Under the pieces are notes generated by a model. That model was not told the origin of the DNA. It did no database searches and saw only the letters and a program-made list of their open reading frames with translations. Positions 47,701 through 54,585 of a stretch of 64,000 nucleotides of DNA are shown piece by piece. Source of the DNA: Paratinospora sagittata (lineage: Eukaryota > Streptophyta > Magnoliopsida > Ranunculales > Menispermaceae); assembly GCA_035771175.1 (NCBI GenBank), contig CM069593.1:47400054-47464053 (forward strand), read 5' to 3'. Every line of letters starts with the position of its first letter. The first letter of the stretch is position 1. Position numbers and translations under genes: made by a program.

Positions 47701-48176
47701 AACTTCAATCGTCGTAACAAAAATCCACAAGTAAAAGAAGACGATGAAGAAAGAAAGAAAGAAACTCAAAAGACATATAAATGAAATTAGCACAGAATGC
47801 GATCAGATAAAGACGAACGTCACGGCGATCATGAAAGAAGGAATCGGAAAATCCATCTACTAATTAATTAAACTAGCACAGACCGAAAAGCAATCAGAGA
47901 AGCATCGGTATCGAACCCTTGGTGGATTTGAGAATCGCAGAAAGAAGCATTCCTTCGAGAATCTAACGCGACCGATCCAGCAGAAACAGCGAGAGCGAGA
48001 GGAACAAGAGAGGCCGACCACGAGAAGAGCGGCTTCTCTCCGTTCGAGCTTGTAAACGCCTCTGCAATGAGCGAGTTCCGATTATGATAATGATGGAACG
48101 AAGAGCTCTGATAAAGGATTCTGTAAATGTGCTTTGAAGAAGAACCGAAGCGAGAGAACCGAGAAGAGAACGCCAT
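14759..48176 (-). CDS. DLD: D-lactate dehydrogenase (cytochrome), mitochondrial
   Basis: Eighteen exons: 48176-47917, 46944-46842, 46674-46574, 43730-43682, 43466-43374, 42331-42217, 29909-29849, 27624-27588, 27515-27454, 26582-26486, 26061-25987, 20079-19971, 18129-18020, 17202-17140, 16502-16423, 16270-16140, 15267-15224, 14878-14759. They total 1710 nt, 569 aa, with no internal stop, close to the Arabidopsis protein. The enzyme oxidises D-lactate to pyruvate using FAD, passes electrons to cytochrome c, and completes methylglyoxal detoxification in mitochondria. The N-terminus is Ser/Arg-rich and poor in acidic residues, like a mitochondrial presequence. The FAD-binding domain carries PYGGATS (176-182) and [11 protein letters not shown] (302-312). 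The C-terminal FAD-oxidase domain carries HAGDGNFH (477-484) and CTGEHGVG (518-525). The start could also be two codons earlier, at 48182. The exon 1 donor (AAGG|GTTCGA) is weak and is the least certain junction. Introns 6 (12.3 kb) and 11 (5.9 kb) are swollen by transposons. Confidence 0.93.
14879..18019 (-). other. DLD introns 13-17 (3' half of the gene)
   Basis: Introns lie at 14879-15223, 15268-16139, 16271-16422, 16503-17139 and 17203-18019, around exons 14-17. They are AT-rich with short homopolymers and a TTAAAAA tandem run near 17373-17400. I recognise no mobile element or gene in them. Confidence 0.75.
19015..19180 (+). mobile_element. RTE-type LINE 3' end remnant in DLD intron 12
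   Basis: The plus strand reads like the last codons and tail of a plant RTE LINE: a GRPKxxWxxxIK-like segment near 19020-19065, then TGTAGCCAACCCCATATAGT and TTGGAAAAAAGGCTTTATTG. It is antisense to DLD. The remaining part of intron 12 (18130-19970) has no recognised feature. Confidence 0.6.
21690..24150 (-). mobile_element. Degenerate L1-type LINE (ORF2 endonuclease and RT) in DLD intron 11
   Basis: Minus-strand translations, broken by stops and frameshifts, show LINE ORF2 blocks in the right order. Near 23210-23350 is the endonuclease C-terminus (LDxFL.., SNPxxxGPTPFxFE-like). Near 22820-23060 is the linker ([15 protein letters not shown]). Near 21700-21970 is the reverse transcriptase start ([21 protein letters not shown]). 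No open frame exceeds about 110 codons, so the element is long dead. It lies in the same orientation as DLD. Confidence 0.7.
24352..24999. repeat. 324-bp tandem duplication in DLD intron 11
   Basis: Two adjacent copies with a period of about 324 bp: the block beginning ACCATGTTGATCTTGC near 24366 recurs near 24690. The copies stay collinear through a shared TCTTCCAATGAGGG block, with scattered substitutions and small indels. No coding content is recognised. Confidence 0.75.
26165..26250 (-). mobile_element. Possible tRNA-derived SINE remnant in DLD intron 10
   Basis: On the minus strand GGATAACGTTGCTCC is followed by GACCTGGAGGCTATGGATTT and GAATCCC. The latter resembles a tRNA B-box (GGTTTGAATCC) with the usual upstream context in plant SINEs. 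No clear tail was found. Confidence 0.3.
27070..27210. repeat. Degenerate direct repeat (about 79-bp period) in DLD intron 9
   Basis: A block of about 52 bases beginning CTACCCATGTCAAAGAAATA near 27077 recurs as GTACCCATGTGAAGGAAATA near 27156, with the shared remainder CAATCTTCRCAACTTTC. It is about 85 percent identical by eye and non-coding. Confidence 0.6.
28030..28480 (-). mobile_element. LINE 3' fragment (RT C-terminal zinc-binding region) in DLD intron 7
   Basis: The minus-strand frame from about 28467 to 28126 reads like the C-terminal zf-RVT region of plant LINE ORF2, with [37 protein letters not shown] and RRWGNFV in order. Beyond its stop the sequence runs to an A-rich tail (T-rich on plus) near 28030. 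It is 5' truncated, as is typical of LINE insertions. A sister copy on the opposite strand lies at 29045-29485. Confidence 0.7.
29045..29485 (+). mobile_element. LINE 3' fragment, sister copy in opposite orientation, DLD intron 7
   Basis: The plus strand contains the same C-terminal LINE ORF2 blocks as 28030-28480 ([39 protein letters not shown]), interrupted by stops, and ends in an oligo-A tail near 29475-29485. The two copies point away from each other, about 560 bp apart, forming a diverged inverted repeat within one intron. Confidence 0.7.
30878..31303 (-). repeat. 3' LTR of Copia element 1
   Basis: Read on the minus strand the 426-bp unit begins TGTTGGAGCT and ends AGCTCCAACA, perfect 10-base inverted termini. 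A polypurine tract stands directly upstream. It contains a TATA-like CTTTATAAAAG and a long T run (A run on the plus strand, about 30909-30936) that may have expanded after insertion. The outer boundary rests on the inverted termini alone because no partner LTR is present. Confidence 0.6.
31346..34546 (-). CDS. Copia element 1 pol (protease-integrase-RT-RNase H)
   Basis: An unbroken frame of more than 1040 codons. Domains in order from the Met at about 34474: retroviral-type aspartic protease (DSGCSNHM), GAG-pre-integrase (LWHRRYGHL), integrase core ending in [13 protein letters not shown], reverse transcriptase with [13 protein letters not shown] and the catalytic YVDDL, and RNase H with YTDSDYARD and STEAEYVA. 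The order protease-integrase-RT identifies Copia rather than gypsy. It is in frame with gag across one stop codon at 34547-34549, so it was once a single polyprotein. No other break is seen, so the insertion is young or pol has been little damaged. Without a 5' LTR the element cannot drive its own transcription in the usual way. Confidence 0.85.
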   Translation of the reverse strand, partial: FECSSSEKGVVNYAEFDEEEELLLMAHTEVSKAEGKGIWFLDSGCSNHMTGDKTWFIELDENFKHSVRLGNSSKMIVEGKGSVRFEVEGITQTVSNVYYVPNLTNNLLSIGQLQEKRLVILIKEGTCRIYHQQRGLIINTQMTANRMFLVYAKMKSLPGNCLKMEEEDLEILWHRRYGHLNNKSIQIMQQKQMVKGLPKLKEADKVCKICNVGKQQRQEFPKKSKWRASNKLELIHGDLCGPITPISHSGKSYLLVLVDDFSRKTWIYFLADKSEAFETFKTFKNFAEKEAKTAICVFRTDRGGEFTSNEFNKFCKDNGIRRQLTAAYTPQQNGVAERRNQTIMNMVRCLLSEKEMPKSLWPEAARWTAHVLNRSYTKAIKDMVPEERWTGVKPNVEYFRVFGSIAHVHVPEQKRTKLDDRSHKCILLGVSDESKAYRLYDPVTKKIIISRDVIFEEGGKWDWNMSTTEAEQNVLAWGDDDDIATEEPEGEETDGKPNEVEDSNLEAIPEVEESSTEFPQQTRRRREPVWMRDYESGELLSEEEESDESLAFHISNDDPINFHEAVKEKKWQEAMKLEIQAIERNQTWELVPLPHRAKKIGVKWVFKTKLNEEGKVDKCKARLVAKGYSQKAGVDYNEVYAPVARWDTIRILLALAAQRGWCIYQLDVKSAFLYGELIEEVYVDQPEGFVKRGEENKVYRLKKALYGLKQAPRAWFSRIESYFKKEGFEKSNYDHTLFLKNNGDKLLLVSLYVDDLIYTGDDEHMCTNFKSSMQKEFEMTDLGKMKFFLGVEVYQNKGGIHLCQKKYAKEVLERFNMWNCNAVKNPIVPGTVLSKLGSKNVDTTLYKQLVGCLMYLTVTRPDLMFVVCLISRYMADPKEEHMMIAKRVLRYLKGTLDFGVYYKRSTNVNLLGYTDSDYARDINDRKSTSGYAFLLSGAAICWSSRKQGIVTLSSTEAEYVAATACACHGVWLKGILKELGVKNCECINIMCDNSSAIKLSKNPVMHRRTKHIDVRYHYLRNLSTDGAVRLVFCGTKDQVADIMTKPIKLDQFVQLRSLLGVRRLEE
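34547..35338 (-). pseudogene. Copia element 1 gag, interrupted by a stop in the zinc knuckle
   Basis: A 263-codon gag frame of the UBN2/DUF4219 type: [16 protein letters not shown] near the N-terminus, a helical capsid-like middle, and an Arg/Gly-rich segment before a CCHC zinc knuckle. The knuckle begins CFRCGKQGH, but a TAA codon falls between its His and its last Cys. The downstream codons continue in the same frame into pol. This single nonsense codon would separate gag from pol. The ATG at 35338 is the natural start, giving MATDSGSF. Confidence 0.8.
35339..36221. other. Unclassified spacer between the two Copia elements
   Basis: AT-rich sequence with a C-rich patch near 35730-35760 and a strong imperfect inverted repeat at about 35980-36060 (arms sharing GCATGGCCTTT). 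It contains two direct copies of TTTTAYAGGAGGGGGG. No coding region or named element is recognised. Confidence 0.5.
36222..36490 (-). repeat. 3' LTR of Copia element 2
   Basis: 269 bp, TGTTAA...TTAACA. It carries the AACGTGGTTCGGC...GCCTACGTCCACGGG block also present in the partner LTR and in the solo LTR at 46987-47363. Confidence 0.93.
36498..38912 (-). pseudogene. Copia element 2 pol, integrase C-terminus through RNase H
   Basis: An 804-codon open stretch that covers the end of integrase (after a frame change near 38710-38740), a Pro/Glu-rich linker, the reverse transcriptase ([17 protein letters not shown], catalytic YVDDIIMTG) and RNase H ([19 protein letters not shown], then HIEIDRHFI). 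The RT and RNase H motifs look complete. It is listed as a pseudogene because it is out of frame with the upstream protease-integrase part. The first codons of the open stretch are read-through in a non-native frame. Confidence 0.85.
38707..39267 (-). pseudogene. Copia element 2 integrase core
   Basis: A 186-codon frame holding the integrase catalytic core: HSDIWGPSP near the start, [12 protein letters not shown], and [20 protein letters not shown] near the end. It is shifted relative to both the preceding protease/pre-integrase frame (junction near 39210-39250) and the following RT frame. Of the usual DDE triad, the first Asp (HSDIWG) and the Glu (GVAERKN) are visible, and the middle Asp is in the RFDN segment. 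Confidence 0.8.
39206..39907 (-). pseudogene. Copia element 2 protease and GAG-pre-integrase
   Basis: A 233-codon frame with the aspartic protease motif followed by the pre-integrase domain ([16 protein letters not shown], then [13 protein letters not shown] of the zinc-binding HHCC). The protease catalytic motif reads DSSATDHM where Copia proteases normally have DSGATDHM, so the active-site Gly is replaced by Ser. The frame is shifted relative to gag and to the integrase core. Confidence 0.8.
39990..40844 (-). pseudogene. Copia element 2 gag
   Basis: A 284-codon frame beginning MSVTSEIV. It has a UBN2-type retrotransposon gag domain ([37 protein letters not shown]) and the start of a CCHC zinc knuckle (CTYCQKT), where the frame shifts and the rest is lost. 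It differs clearly from the gag of element 1, so the two elements belong to different Copia lineages. Confidence 0.82.
40845..41816 (-). other. Copia element 2 leader with short tandem repeats
   Basis: About 970 bp between the primer-binding site and gag. It is strongly purine-biased on the plus strand (GAAGAAGAC/GATGA repeats). It includes four imperfect copies of a unit of about 33-45 bases containing GTTGCAGACGATCGCGATTT, at about 41089-41215. Long Ser-rich or Lys/Arg-rich open frames here are a by-product of the repeats. Confidence 0.75.
41817..41828 (-). other. Primer-binding site of Copia element 2
   Basis: On the minus strand the 12 bases next to the 5' LTR read TGGTATCAGAGC, complementary to the 3' end of initiator tRNA-Met, the usual primer for plant Copia elements. 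Confidence 0.92.
41829..42097 (-). repeat. 5' LTR of Copia element 2
   Basis: 269 bp, the partner of 36222-36490, with the same length and about 10 mismatches. It is followed by target duplication AACAT at 42098-42102. Confidence 0.93.
43867..44925. other. Organelle-like tract (candidate mitochondrial insertion) in DLD intron 3
   Basis: The sequence is markedly more GC-rich and less homopolymeric than its surroundings, with C/G runs such as GCCCCGGGCC and GAGAGCCCCCCCT. Its style resembles plant mitochondrial intergenic DNA. A more AT-rich piece (about 44460-44720) interrupts it. I cannot assign a specific organelle gene, so this is a compositional inference. Confidence 0.35.
45864..46060. 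repeat. Tandem duplication of about 95-100 bp in DLD intron 3
   Basis: Two adjacent imperfect copies share GAATGATAC, AAAGATGATYTCCTTA, CCCAAGGATAGCAGTA and CTGATAAAGAAGGGAC in the same order (starts near 45865 and 45962). Both copies are non-coding. Confidence 0.75.
46905..47600. repeat. Tandem duplication covering the start of DLD exon 2 and adjacent intron
   Basis: The block GTACTATCTTTTCCCC through CTGACCTAACCA (about 46915-46986), which includes the exon 2 acceptor and first codons, recurs at about 47489-47560. The sequence after it (ATCAATSCTCGTACTAAAAW, then CACAAATAGTAAAAAA) is also present twice (about 47369 and 47560). Copy A is split by the solo LTR at 46987-47363; copy B is unsplit and preserves the empty site. 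Copy B keeps an AG acceptor but has one C fewer, and no downstream donor is obvious. Confidence 0.85.
46987..47363 (-). mobile_element. Solo Copia LTR in DLD intron 1, 5-bp TSD
   Basis: A 377-bp unit starting TGTTATG and ending CCCACA, flanked by AACCA on both sides (46982-46986 and 47364-47368). It contains AACGTGGTTCGGC and GCCTACGTCCACGGG, shared with the LTRs of Copia element 2 and in the same orientation. No internal retrotransposon sequence is present, so it fits LTR-LTR recombination. It lies about 40 bp upstream of the exon 2 acceptor. Confidence 0.85.
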
Positions 48177-48300
48177 GAGCATAGCAGATCAGAGCAGAGC
48201 GAGAACCAGAGAAAACTTTTTAAATTCTTGGTTCCGACACTCTCAGAACGCTGGATAAGTACGGGTTCGATTCCGCCCGCCACAAAGTCATTGTCAAAAA
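48177..48300 (-). promoter_or_regulatory. DLD 5' UTR and proximal promoter
   Basis: Sequence directly upstream of the DLD start codon. An alternative in-frame ATG lies at 48182. No TATA box at a canonical distance was assigned. A tRNA B-box-like GGTTCGATTCC at 48264-48274 has no matching stem. Confidence 0.4.
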
Positions 48301-49491
48301 ATTTGGTAAGTGAGTTAGTCGGATTTGTCTGGCATATGATTGGGTGGGGGCCTAAGGGCGGTTTAGATGTACGGATGATGTTCTCCTGGGTAGTTCATTT
48401 TTCCGGGTTTCTATTTTCTATTGTTCGAACCGAGAAGGTTGTCGTTTCACTTGCCGGTTTAGTTTCCACGTGCGATTTCTTCGTTGGAAAAAGTAGACCT
48501 ACCCTAAAGATGGAAGGACAAATTTGAAATACATGACAAGGCATTAAGTGCATTAGTAAGAGAATTCAAATTCTCTACGTGGTTCTCAAAAAATAAAAAC
48601 AAGACACGTGACAACTCAAGAGTACCGCAATACTACCGCAAATGTTAGTACAACATAGAAACCAGGAAATAGAAAAATAGAGTACAAAATTTTAGGATGA
48701 GTTTGGTAAGGGCTAATGTAATACCCAGAACCAGGAAAAAAAAAAAAAAAAAGGTGATTTCAAACATGACCTGAAAATTAAAATTAAAATTTACTACACC
48801 GTGACACTGAAAATAAAATCTGGTTCCAAGCATCTCCAAAGAATGGAGTAGGACCCAAACCAGAGATCTTCATTTCAAGATAGACATTTCCATTACAGGA
48901 AGCCCTTCTCTTAAACCAACAGCCATAATGGTTCTAAGATGATACAAGACCAACCAGCACTATCAAAAGTACACTCACTTCCAATGATCACCTATGCAAA
49001 CTAGTTCCTCCCTCAAACCACCTACAACTATATTTATTTCCAAAACAGCAGAAAATTTCATCTCATTAAATAACCCTTTTTCCCCTTACATTGACTGTCC
49101 ACCTGATTTCATGTCTCATCCGTATTTTAATAGAAGAAGAAAGAACAGAAGTACAAGCAAGCTTCCTCAAAGGAAGAGGAAGAAAGAATTCCACCCACAG
49201 CCCAAATTACAACTAACAAATTCATACCGCCTTTTGAATCAACTAACATATTCATATAGCTATAACCTCTAAATCGAAATCTAGCAAACAATTTTGTCCG
49301 ATCAAAACTCGTCTTCACCGATCAAAAGAAATATCCATAAACACCAAAGAAACTAAACGAGAATTTACGACGAGGTCTTACCTGAGCCATCTCGGGTCTT
49401 GGCGTCGGCTGGTTCTCAGTACCGACAAGAACAAAAAAAAAATAGTAAAATCATCAAACCACACAATGCTAACCAGAACACGTTCGAGGAC
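48301..49491. other. Spacer upstream of DLD
   Basis: No gene is recognised. A TGTAATACCC at 48717-48726 followed by a poly(A) run (about 48736-48752) resembles the terminus of the LTR-like unit starting at 49492. Short open frames here are not family-like. Confidence 0.45.
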
Positions 49492-49516
49492 TGTAATACC
49501 CAAACATGATCCGGAA

Positions 49517-49590
49517 ATCTCGCCAACATGTCGCCTGAAACCTCGTCGAGATCTCGCCAACATGTCGCCTGAAACCTCGCCGAGATCTCG
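49517..49590. repeat. Two tandem copies of a 36-base repeat
   Basis: ATCTCGCCAACATGTCGCCT followed by GAAACCTCGYCGAG occurs twice in direct succession inside the LTR-like unit. Confidence 0.8.
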
Positions 49591-50139
49591 TCGAAAACCC
49601 TTCGCATCTCGCTCTCTTTAAACAAAATCGCACAACCTCGCCCTCTTGAAATAACGCACAAGCCTCTCGAAACCCTCTTCTCTTCTCTCTTCCTTTCTTC
49701 CAGCGCACACCGCCGCCGCCGCTCTCTCCGCCCCGGATCTCGTCGTCCCCGCCCTTCCTCTTCTCTTCTCCGCCACTGCACTCGTCGCCACCCTTCCTCT
49801 TCTCTTCTCTGCCACTGCACTCGTCGCCGCTCTCTCTTTCTTCTCTTCTCTGCATCGCCACTCTCGATCTCTCGCTCTCACTTCCGATCTCTCGCCTCGC
49901 CGTGTCTCTGACCTCTCGATCTCTCGGTCTCTGCCTCTGCATCTCGCCCTCACTCTCTTCTCCTTCTCTTCTTCTCTTTTCTTTCCCTTTTTCTTCTTTC
50001 TCTCTCTCCCCTGTTTTTCTTCCTTCTGCCCTGCAACCCATTTGATTTTTATTTTTTATTTTCTTTTTCTTTTTCTTTTCTCTTCTTTCCTTGCAACTCA
50101 TTTGATTTTTATTTTATTTTCTTTTTCTTTTTCGTTTCT

Positions 50140-50595
50140 TTTCTTTTAAACAACTAACAATGTTATATAATATATATTATACATACAATATCACACATAC
50201 AAGTGTATTTTATTATTTTCATTATTTTTGAGCAACCAAAATGTTGTATAATATATTTATATATATACATCATACATACAATACATTATTATTATTTTTT
50301 AAACATTGCAATTCAAGTATTATTATTTTTTTAAGCAACCAAAATGTTATATAATATATTTATATATATGTCATACATACAATACGTTATTATTATTTTT
50401 TTCACCATTGCAACTCAATTTTTTTTTTTAGCAATCAAGATATTATATAATATATTTATATGTATCATACATCTTTTTTTTACCAAGTGTTATTATTTTT
50501 TTTAGCAATCAAGATGTTATATATAATATATTTATATGTATCCTACATTTTTTTTTACCAAGTGTTATTATTTTTTTAGCAACCAAAATGTTATA

Positions 50596-50600
<5 letters not shown>
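50140..50600. repeat. AT-rich minisatellite, about five to six degenerate units
   Basis: The phrase AGCAAYCAARATGTTATATA followed by ATATATTTATAT recurs at roughly 75-110 base intervals (near 50150, 50230, 50335, 50433, 50505, 50578), interspersed with TTATTATTTTTTT and CATACATACAATAC. Confidence 0.7.

Positions 50601-50667
<67 letters not shown>
50601..50667. repeat. (AT)n microsatellite
   Basis: An almost pure AT dinucleotide run of about 65 bases; another shorter run follows at about 50750-50774. Confidence 0.95.
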
Positions 50668-50669
<2 letters not shown>

Positions 50670-53600
50670 ATATTGTATTATATCATGTTATATCATACAC
50701 ATCATTATATCATATCACAAGGCACTATAATATGTTATTCTATATATTTATATATATATATATATATATATATACTTAGTTTAAACATCCAACCAATATA
50801 TATATACATGTATATGTATATATCTCTACACTCATAATCGAGTAATTATATTAACAAACGTAATATACGTGTACAGGTTGATTACCACGCGTGACGAGGA
50901 ATTCAAGTAATTTGGAATTTAGCGATTCAGGTGGGGATGATTCTAGGCCTTCATAATACTTTATTTGATATATAGATAAGAATGTTAAATTAATTAGGTC
51001 TATAGTATTATTAGATTGCTTATTGCATTCCTATTGTACATGATTATATATATACAATGTTGTGATTGTTTAGCCATGATGATATGTGTGTGTTAACATG
51101 ATTTTATTCCGATCAAATGATAATTGGATGTATGGAATTCATGTGGTAGTTGAATTCATTTATAAATTATAATGCCTGATAATGAAATGTATGATTTGGA
51201 ATATTGGCATAGTGAATGCGTGAACACTATTATAATTGACTTTGTGACATGATACCATGTGTAGTAAAGTTGAATATGTTATATGAATGCACTTAATATC
51301 GTACTTATACCGTACGTATGGCGTGACATCACTAAAAAACACGATTAAGATAAGAATCACACATATGGGGCAGTTATTCTAAGGAATATCGCCAATGTTC
51401 TAATTTTTGGGCTGTGCCACCCTGAGTTTGATTTTCTAACGGTACGTGATTTGGAACGTGATGAAATTATCGACTCAAACAATCTAATGTTGCAACGATT
51501 AATGTGTGAAACTTGTTTGTAATGTTCTTGTGTATGTATCACAATAAAATATTGTAAAGTATTTAGATGACCCACTGGGCTTTCAAGCTCACCCCTATTT
51601 TTTTTATATGCAGGTGCTTAGAAGAATAAAATTGCGAGTTCGTGACATAGTGCAGAGTAGTAGGGGTGGGTTAATTAATTAGTATTATGGGATTGAATAT
51701 TTTCATTAAATTTTTAAAGGTTATTATTCAAACGAATTTTATTGATAATTGAAATTCAATGAATATTATTACGGTCAGTAAAGACCCTGTGATTTAATTC
51801 ACGTGTGAATGCCTTGGAATATAATTCATTAATTCTATTTGATGATTGTATTTTAATGTTGTGTCCATAATGAATAGAAAAGGGCAAGTATCATCATATG
51901 AAGATAACAATTGTATGAAGAATTAACGGTATTCGTTTATCTTAACCAGTAAGTTGGATGTAAGAATATAAACTCATAGTTTTGCAAATCTTATTATTTA
52001 TAAAATGGTTATGGGTTAAGATAGACGGATGCGAGTAACTTCTCGATTTTCAGTGATATTTTATATAAAAATCAAATATTCATTATCTTACAAAAAAAAA
52101 ACAAAAATTAGTTTTGAAAATCAGGGTGTTACAGCTACTTTTGAGGATGAGAATAAAAATTATTGTTGGAAAAGTAATTTTTACGGGGATGGGTGGTATT
52201 CACTTTCTTGAGAAAGTGATTTTTTTTTTTTAGGAACGAAAAAGTAATTAAACGTGGGAAATTTTTTATTTTTTATTTTAAAGGCAAAAAAAATAAAATA
52301 AAGCCGCCGCACCCTAAATAAAATTGCCCCCCTTGTTCTTTTCTACTATTTCGCTGACAACGACAATTCACATATAATTCCTACTTCGATTAACGCTACG
52401 CTTTAACTTAATCTATCCAGGGTTGAGAAGGTAATCAATTTGTGTTTCTTTTTTGTAATTTGGTGGCATCATGGTTTGTTGGATATCTTGCATTTTATTA
52501 TTGTACGAGTTTAAGTATTTAATTATCAATTTAATCGTCAATTATTATTATCGATCTCTGAGAGTAATTAATTTCAGTTTCTATTTCTTTCTTTTTACAG
52601 TTTTTATTGAATTTATTTATTCAAATAGCCTTTTACTATGTTAGATTTTCTATTACAAAAGTTTACCATTAACTTGAAACTTTTCTTTAATTATTTTCAG
52701 TTTTGAGTGCCTTTTCTTTTTCTATACTATTTGTTAAGTCGTCATGTTATTTTATTTACTCGAGATTATCAGTCAAAATGAAATTGAATTCCTTATTTAC
52801 ATTTGAGTCAATGGCCCATAGGTAGGTAGCTTAAATGATACAATATTTCAAACGTTAGGCAAATTGGATCAATATAATTGCTAAAGTTGACCAAATTATC
52901 AAAATGAATTTGGAAGACGATGATTACCAATTAACTAATAAGAGGTCAATTACTTGAAAAAAAAACATTTATAAAGTCCAGTAACAACTATATAAATCAC
53001 AATAAATTACTCATACATGTCCTTGCTATTATAATCAGAAGAAATTGATTAAATTGTATACGAAAAATTCAACAAAATTATGTACATTAACATTTAATTG
53101 ATAGACAATTTTATATGTATATTTTGTCAAATAAACAATATTTACAATAGTAAGGGTTGCATTCAATAATAATTGGTAAGTTCTGACATATATCATTAAT
53201 AACTCTTTCATAGAGTTCAATCGACAAAGCGCCTAATCTTTGTATGTCGGATCTTGTATAAATAACATTCTATGCTTAACTTTTTTCTCGCCCTAAAATT
53301 AAGTAGCCAACATAAGTTTAGAATCCAACAATTTTGACTAATGTTCTCCAATATCTACAACGTATTAGAATCAACATCCCGTCCGTAAAAAAATGTGTCC
53401 ATCTTGGATTGTAGATCCCCGAACACATTTCTTCACTAATTAGATTTTTGGCTTATAATTTGTTCCTGAAAAGCATTCATTAATTATATAATTTGTCATT
53501 ATCACTACCTATCATGTACTAGAGTCTAGAGTTGCAAAAGTTGCAAAATCTTTTGTCAGATTCTATAAAATAGTAAATCTCCTAGAATTACTATTATCAT

Positions 53601-54219
53601 TACACAAAATCAACAAAAGTATGAATTCGGACAAATGGGAAAAAAATTTCAAGGTGCAAAAAGTCGTGAATGTTGTATAAAATAATAGATATATGAAAAT
53701 AATAGAAGATCGTGATTCAAGAAGTTGACAAAGTGGCAAATATTTTAACAAATAATAGTCCTGTTATCAGTAACATATAATATACATCTCTTAAGCTTAT
53801 TGAACGTTTAATGCATCTTATATGCTGCTCATAACAAACCAGAGTCTTAAATGATTTCTAATACTATTTTTTTTTATTTTTTTTAAACGGAGTCATTGTT
53901 TGACATAATAAAAAAAACATTCATATTTAAAGCTCATTTGGTATCGAAGATATTTTGACACCAAATATAATATACATGGAACAAAAAGTTAATTAGCAGA
54001 CAAAGTAAAAGAATATATACTTTGATTCATCAACCACTTCTAACTTTTAATAGATAATAGATTGAACTCAATATCCACTTCGACGTTGTAGTGATAACGG
54101 GTAGAACGAAGAAGATAATAAGTAAGGGAGAGCTTTGGATGAAAGAGAAAAACGTCAAGAGTATACATGAAAGAAAGAATTCGAGGTAATAGAGATTTGA
54201 GTTGCAAGGAAGTGGATCT

Positions 54220-54221
<2 letters not shown>

Positions 54222-54262
<41 letters not shown>
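54222..54262. repeat. (AC)n(AT)n compound microsatellite
   Basis: About 12 CA repeats followed directly by AT repeats. Confidence 0.95.
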
Positions 54263-54523
54263 CTTTTGTTGACATTTCTCAAGATATTCATCAAAGGGAT
54301 TATCAAGTAATCGTAATCTCACATATATATAATCTATATAGCTTTGGTTGACATTTCTCAGGATATTGTTTGTTGATATTTCTCAGGATATCTAATCTAT
54401 AATCTATATATCTTTTGTTCATTCGTTAAGATTGATTTCGTTGACATATAATCTATATATCTAGATTATAGCTATATATTTTTTATTGTCATTTCTTATG
54501 ATATCTTTTGGTGACATTTCTCA

Positions 54524-54525
<2 letters not shown>

Positions 54526-54583
<58 letters not shown>
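54526..54583. repeat. (AT)n microsatellite
   Basis: A pure AT run of more than 50 bases preceded by GTGTGT. Confidence 0.95.

Positions 54584-54585
<2 letters not shown>

Larger units (their letters stand above)
49492..52133 (+). mobile_element. Long LTR-like unit bounded by TGTAATACCC and GGGTGTTACA
   Basis: The unit starts TGTAATACCC and ends GGGTGTTACA, near-perfect inverted termini common in large plant Ty3/gypsy LTRs. Inside are a CT-rich block resembling a 5' UTR (49600-50150), AT-rich repeats, and a CCCACTGGGCTTTCAAGCTC/CACCCC block followed by TTTATATGCAG (51571-51613) that recalls LTR sequences I have seen in other dicots. The flanking bases (AGGAC, GCTAC) do not form a target duplication, so it may be a rearranged LTR rather than a clean solo LTR. 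No gag or pol is present. Confidence 0.5.

Noticed and set aside
48234..48285. tRNA-like sequence with a perfect B-box GGTTCGATTCC
   Set aside because: The T-stem cannot pair beyond two bases and no A-box or acceptor stem is found; at most a chance match or a SINE crumb.
49379..49391. Possible first exon (ATGGCTCAG followed by GTAAGA) on the minus strand
   Set aside because: No following exon with coding character is visible between it and the DLD promoter; three codons and a donor are not enough.
49469..50101. 210-codon Arg/Glu/Lys-rich open frame on the minus strand
   Set aside because: It is the complement of a CT-rich low-complexity block; composition explains the lack of stops, and overlapping frames on the same strand are equally open.
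52200..52217. Perfect 18-base palindrome CACTTTCTTGAGAAAGTG as a terminator or operator
   Set aside because: In nuclear plant DNA such a palindrome followed by T's has no terminator role; it more likely belongs to a Tourist/Harbinger-type terminus.
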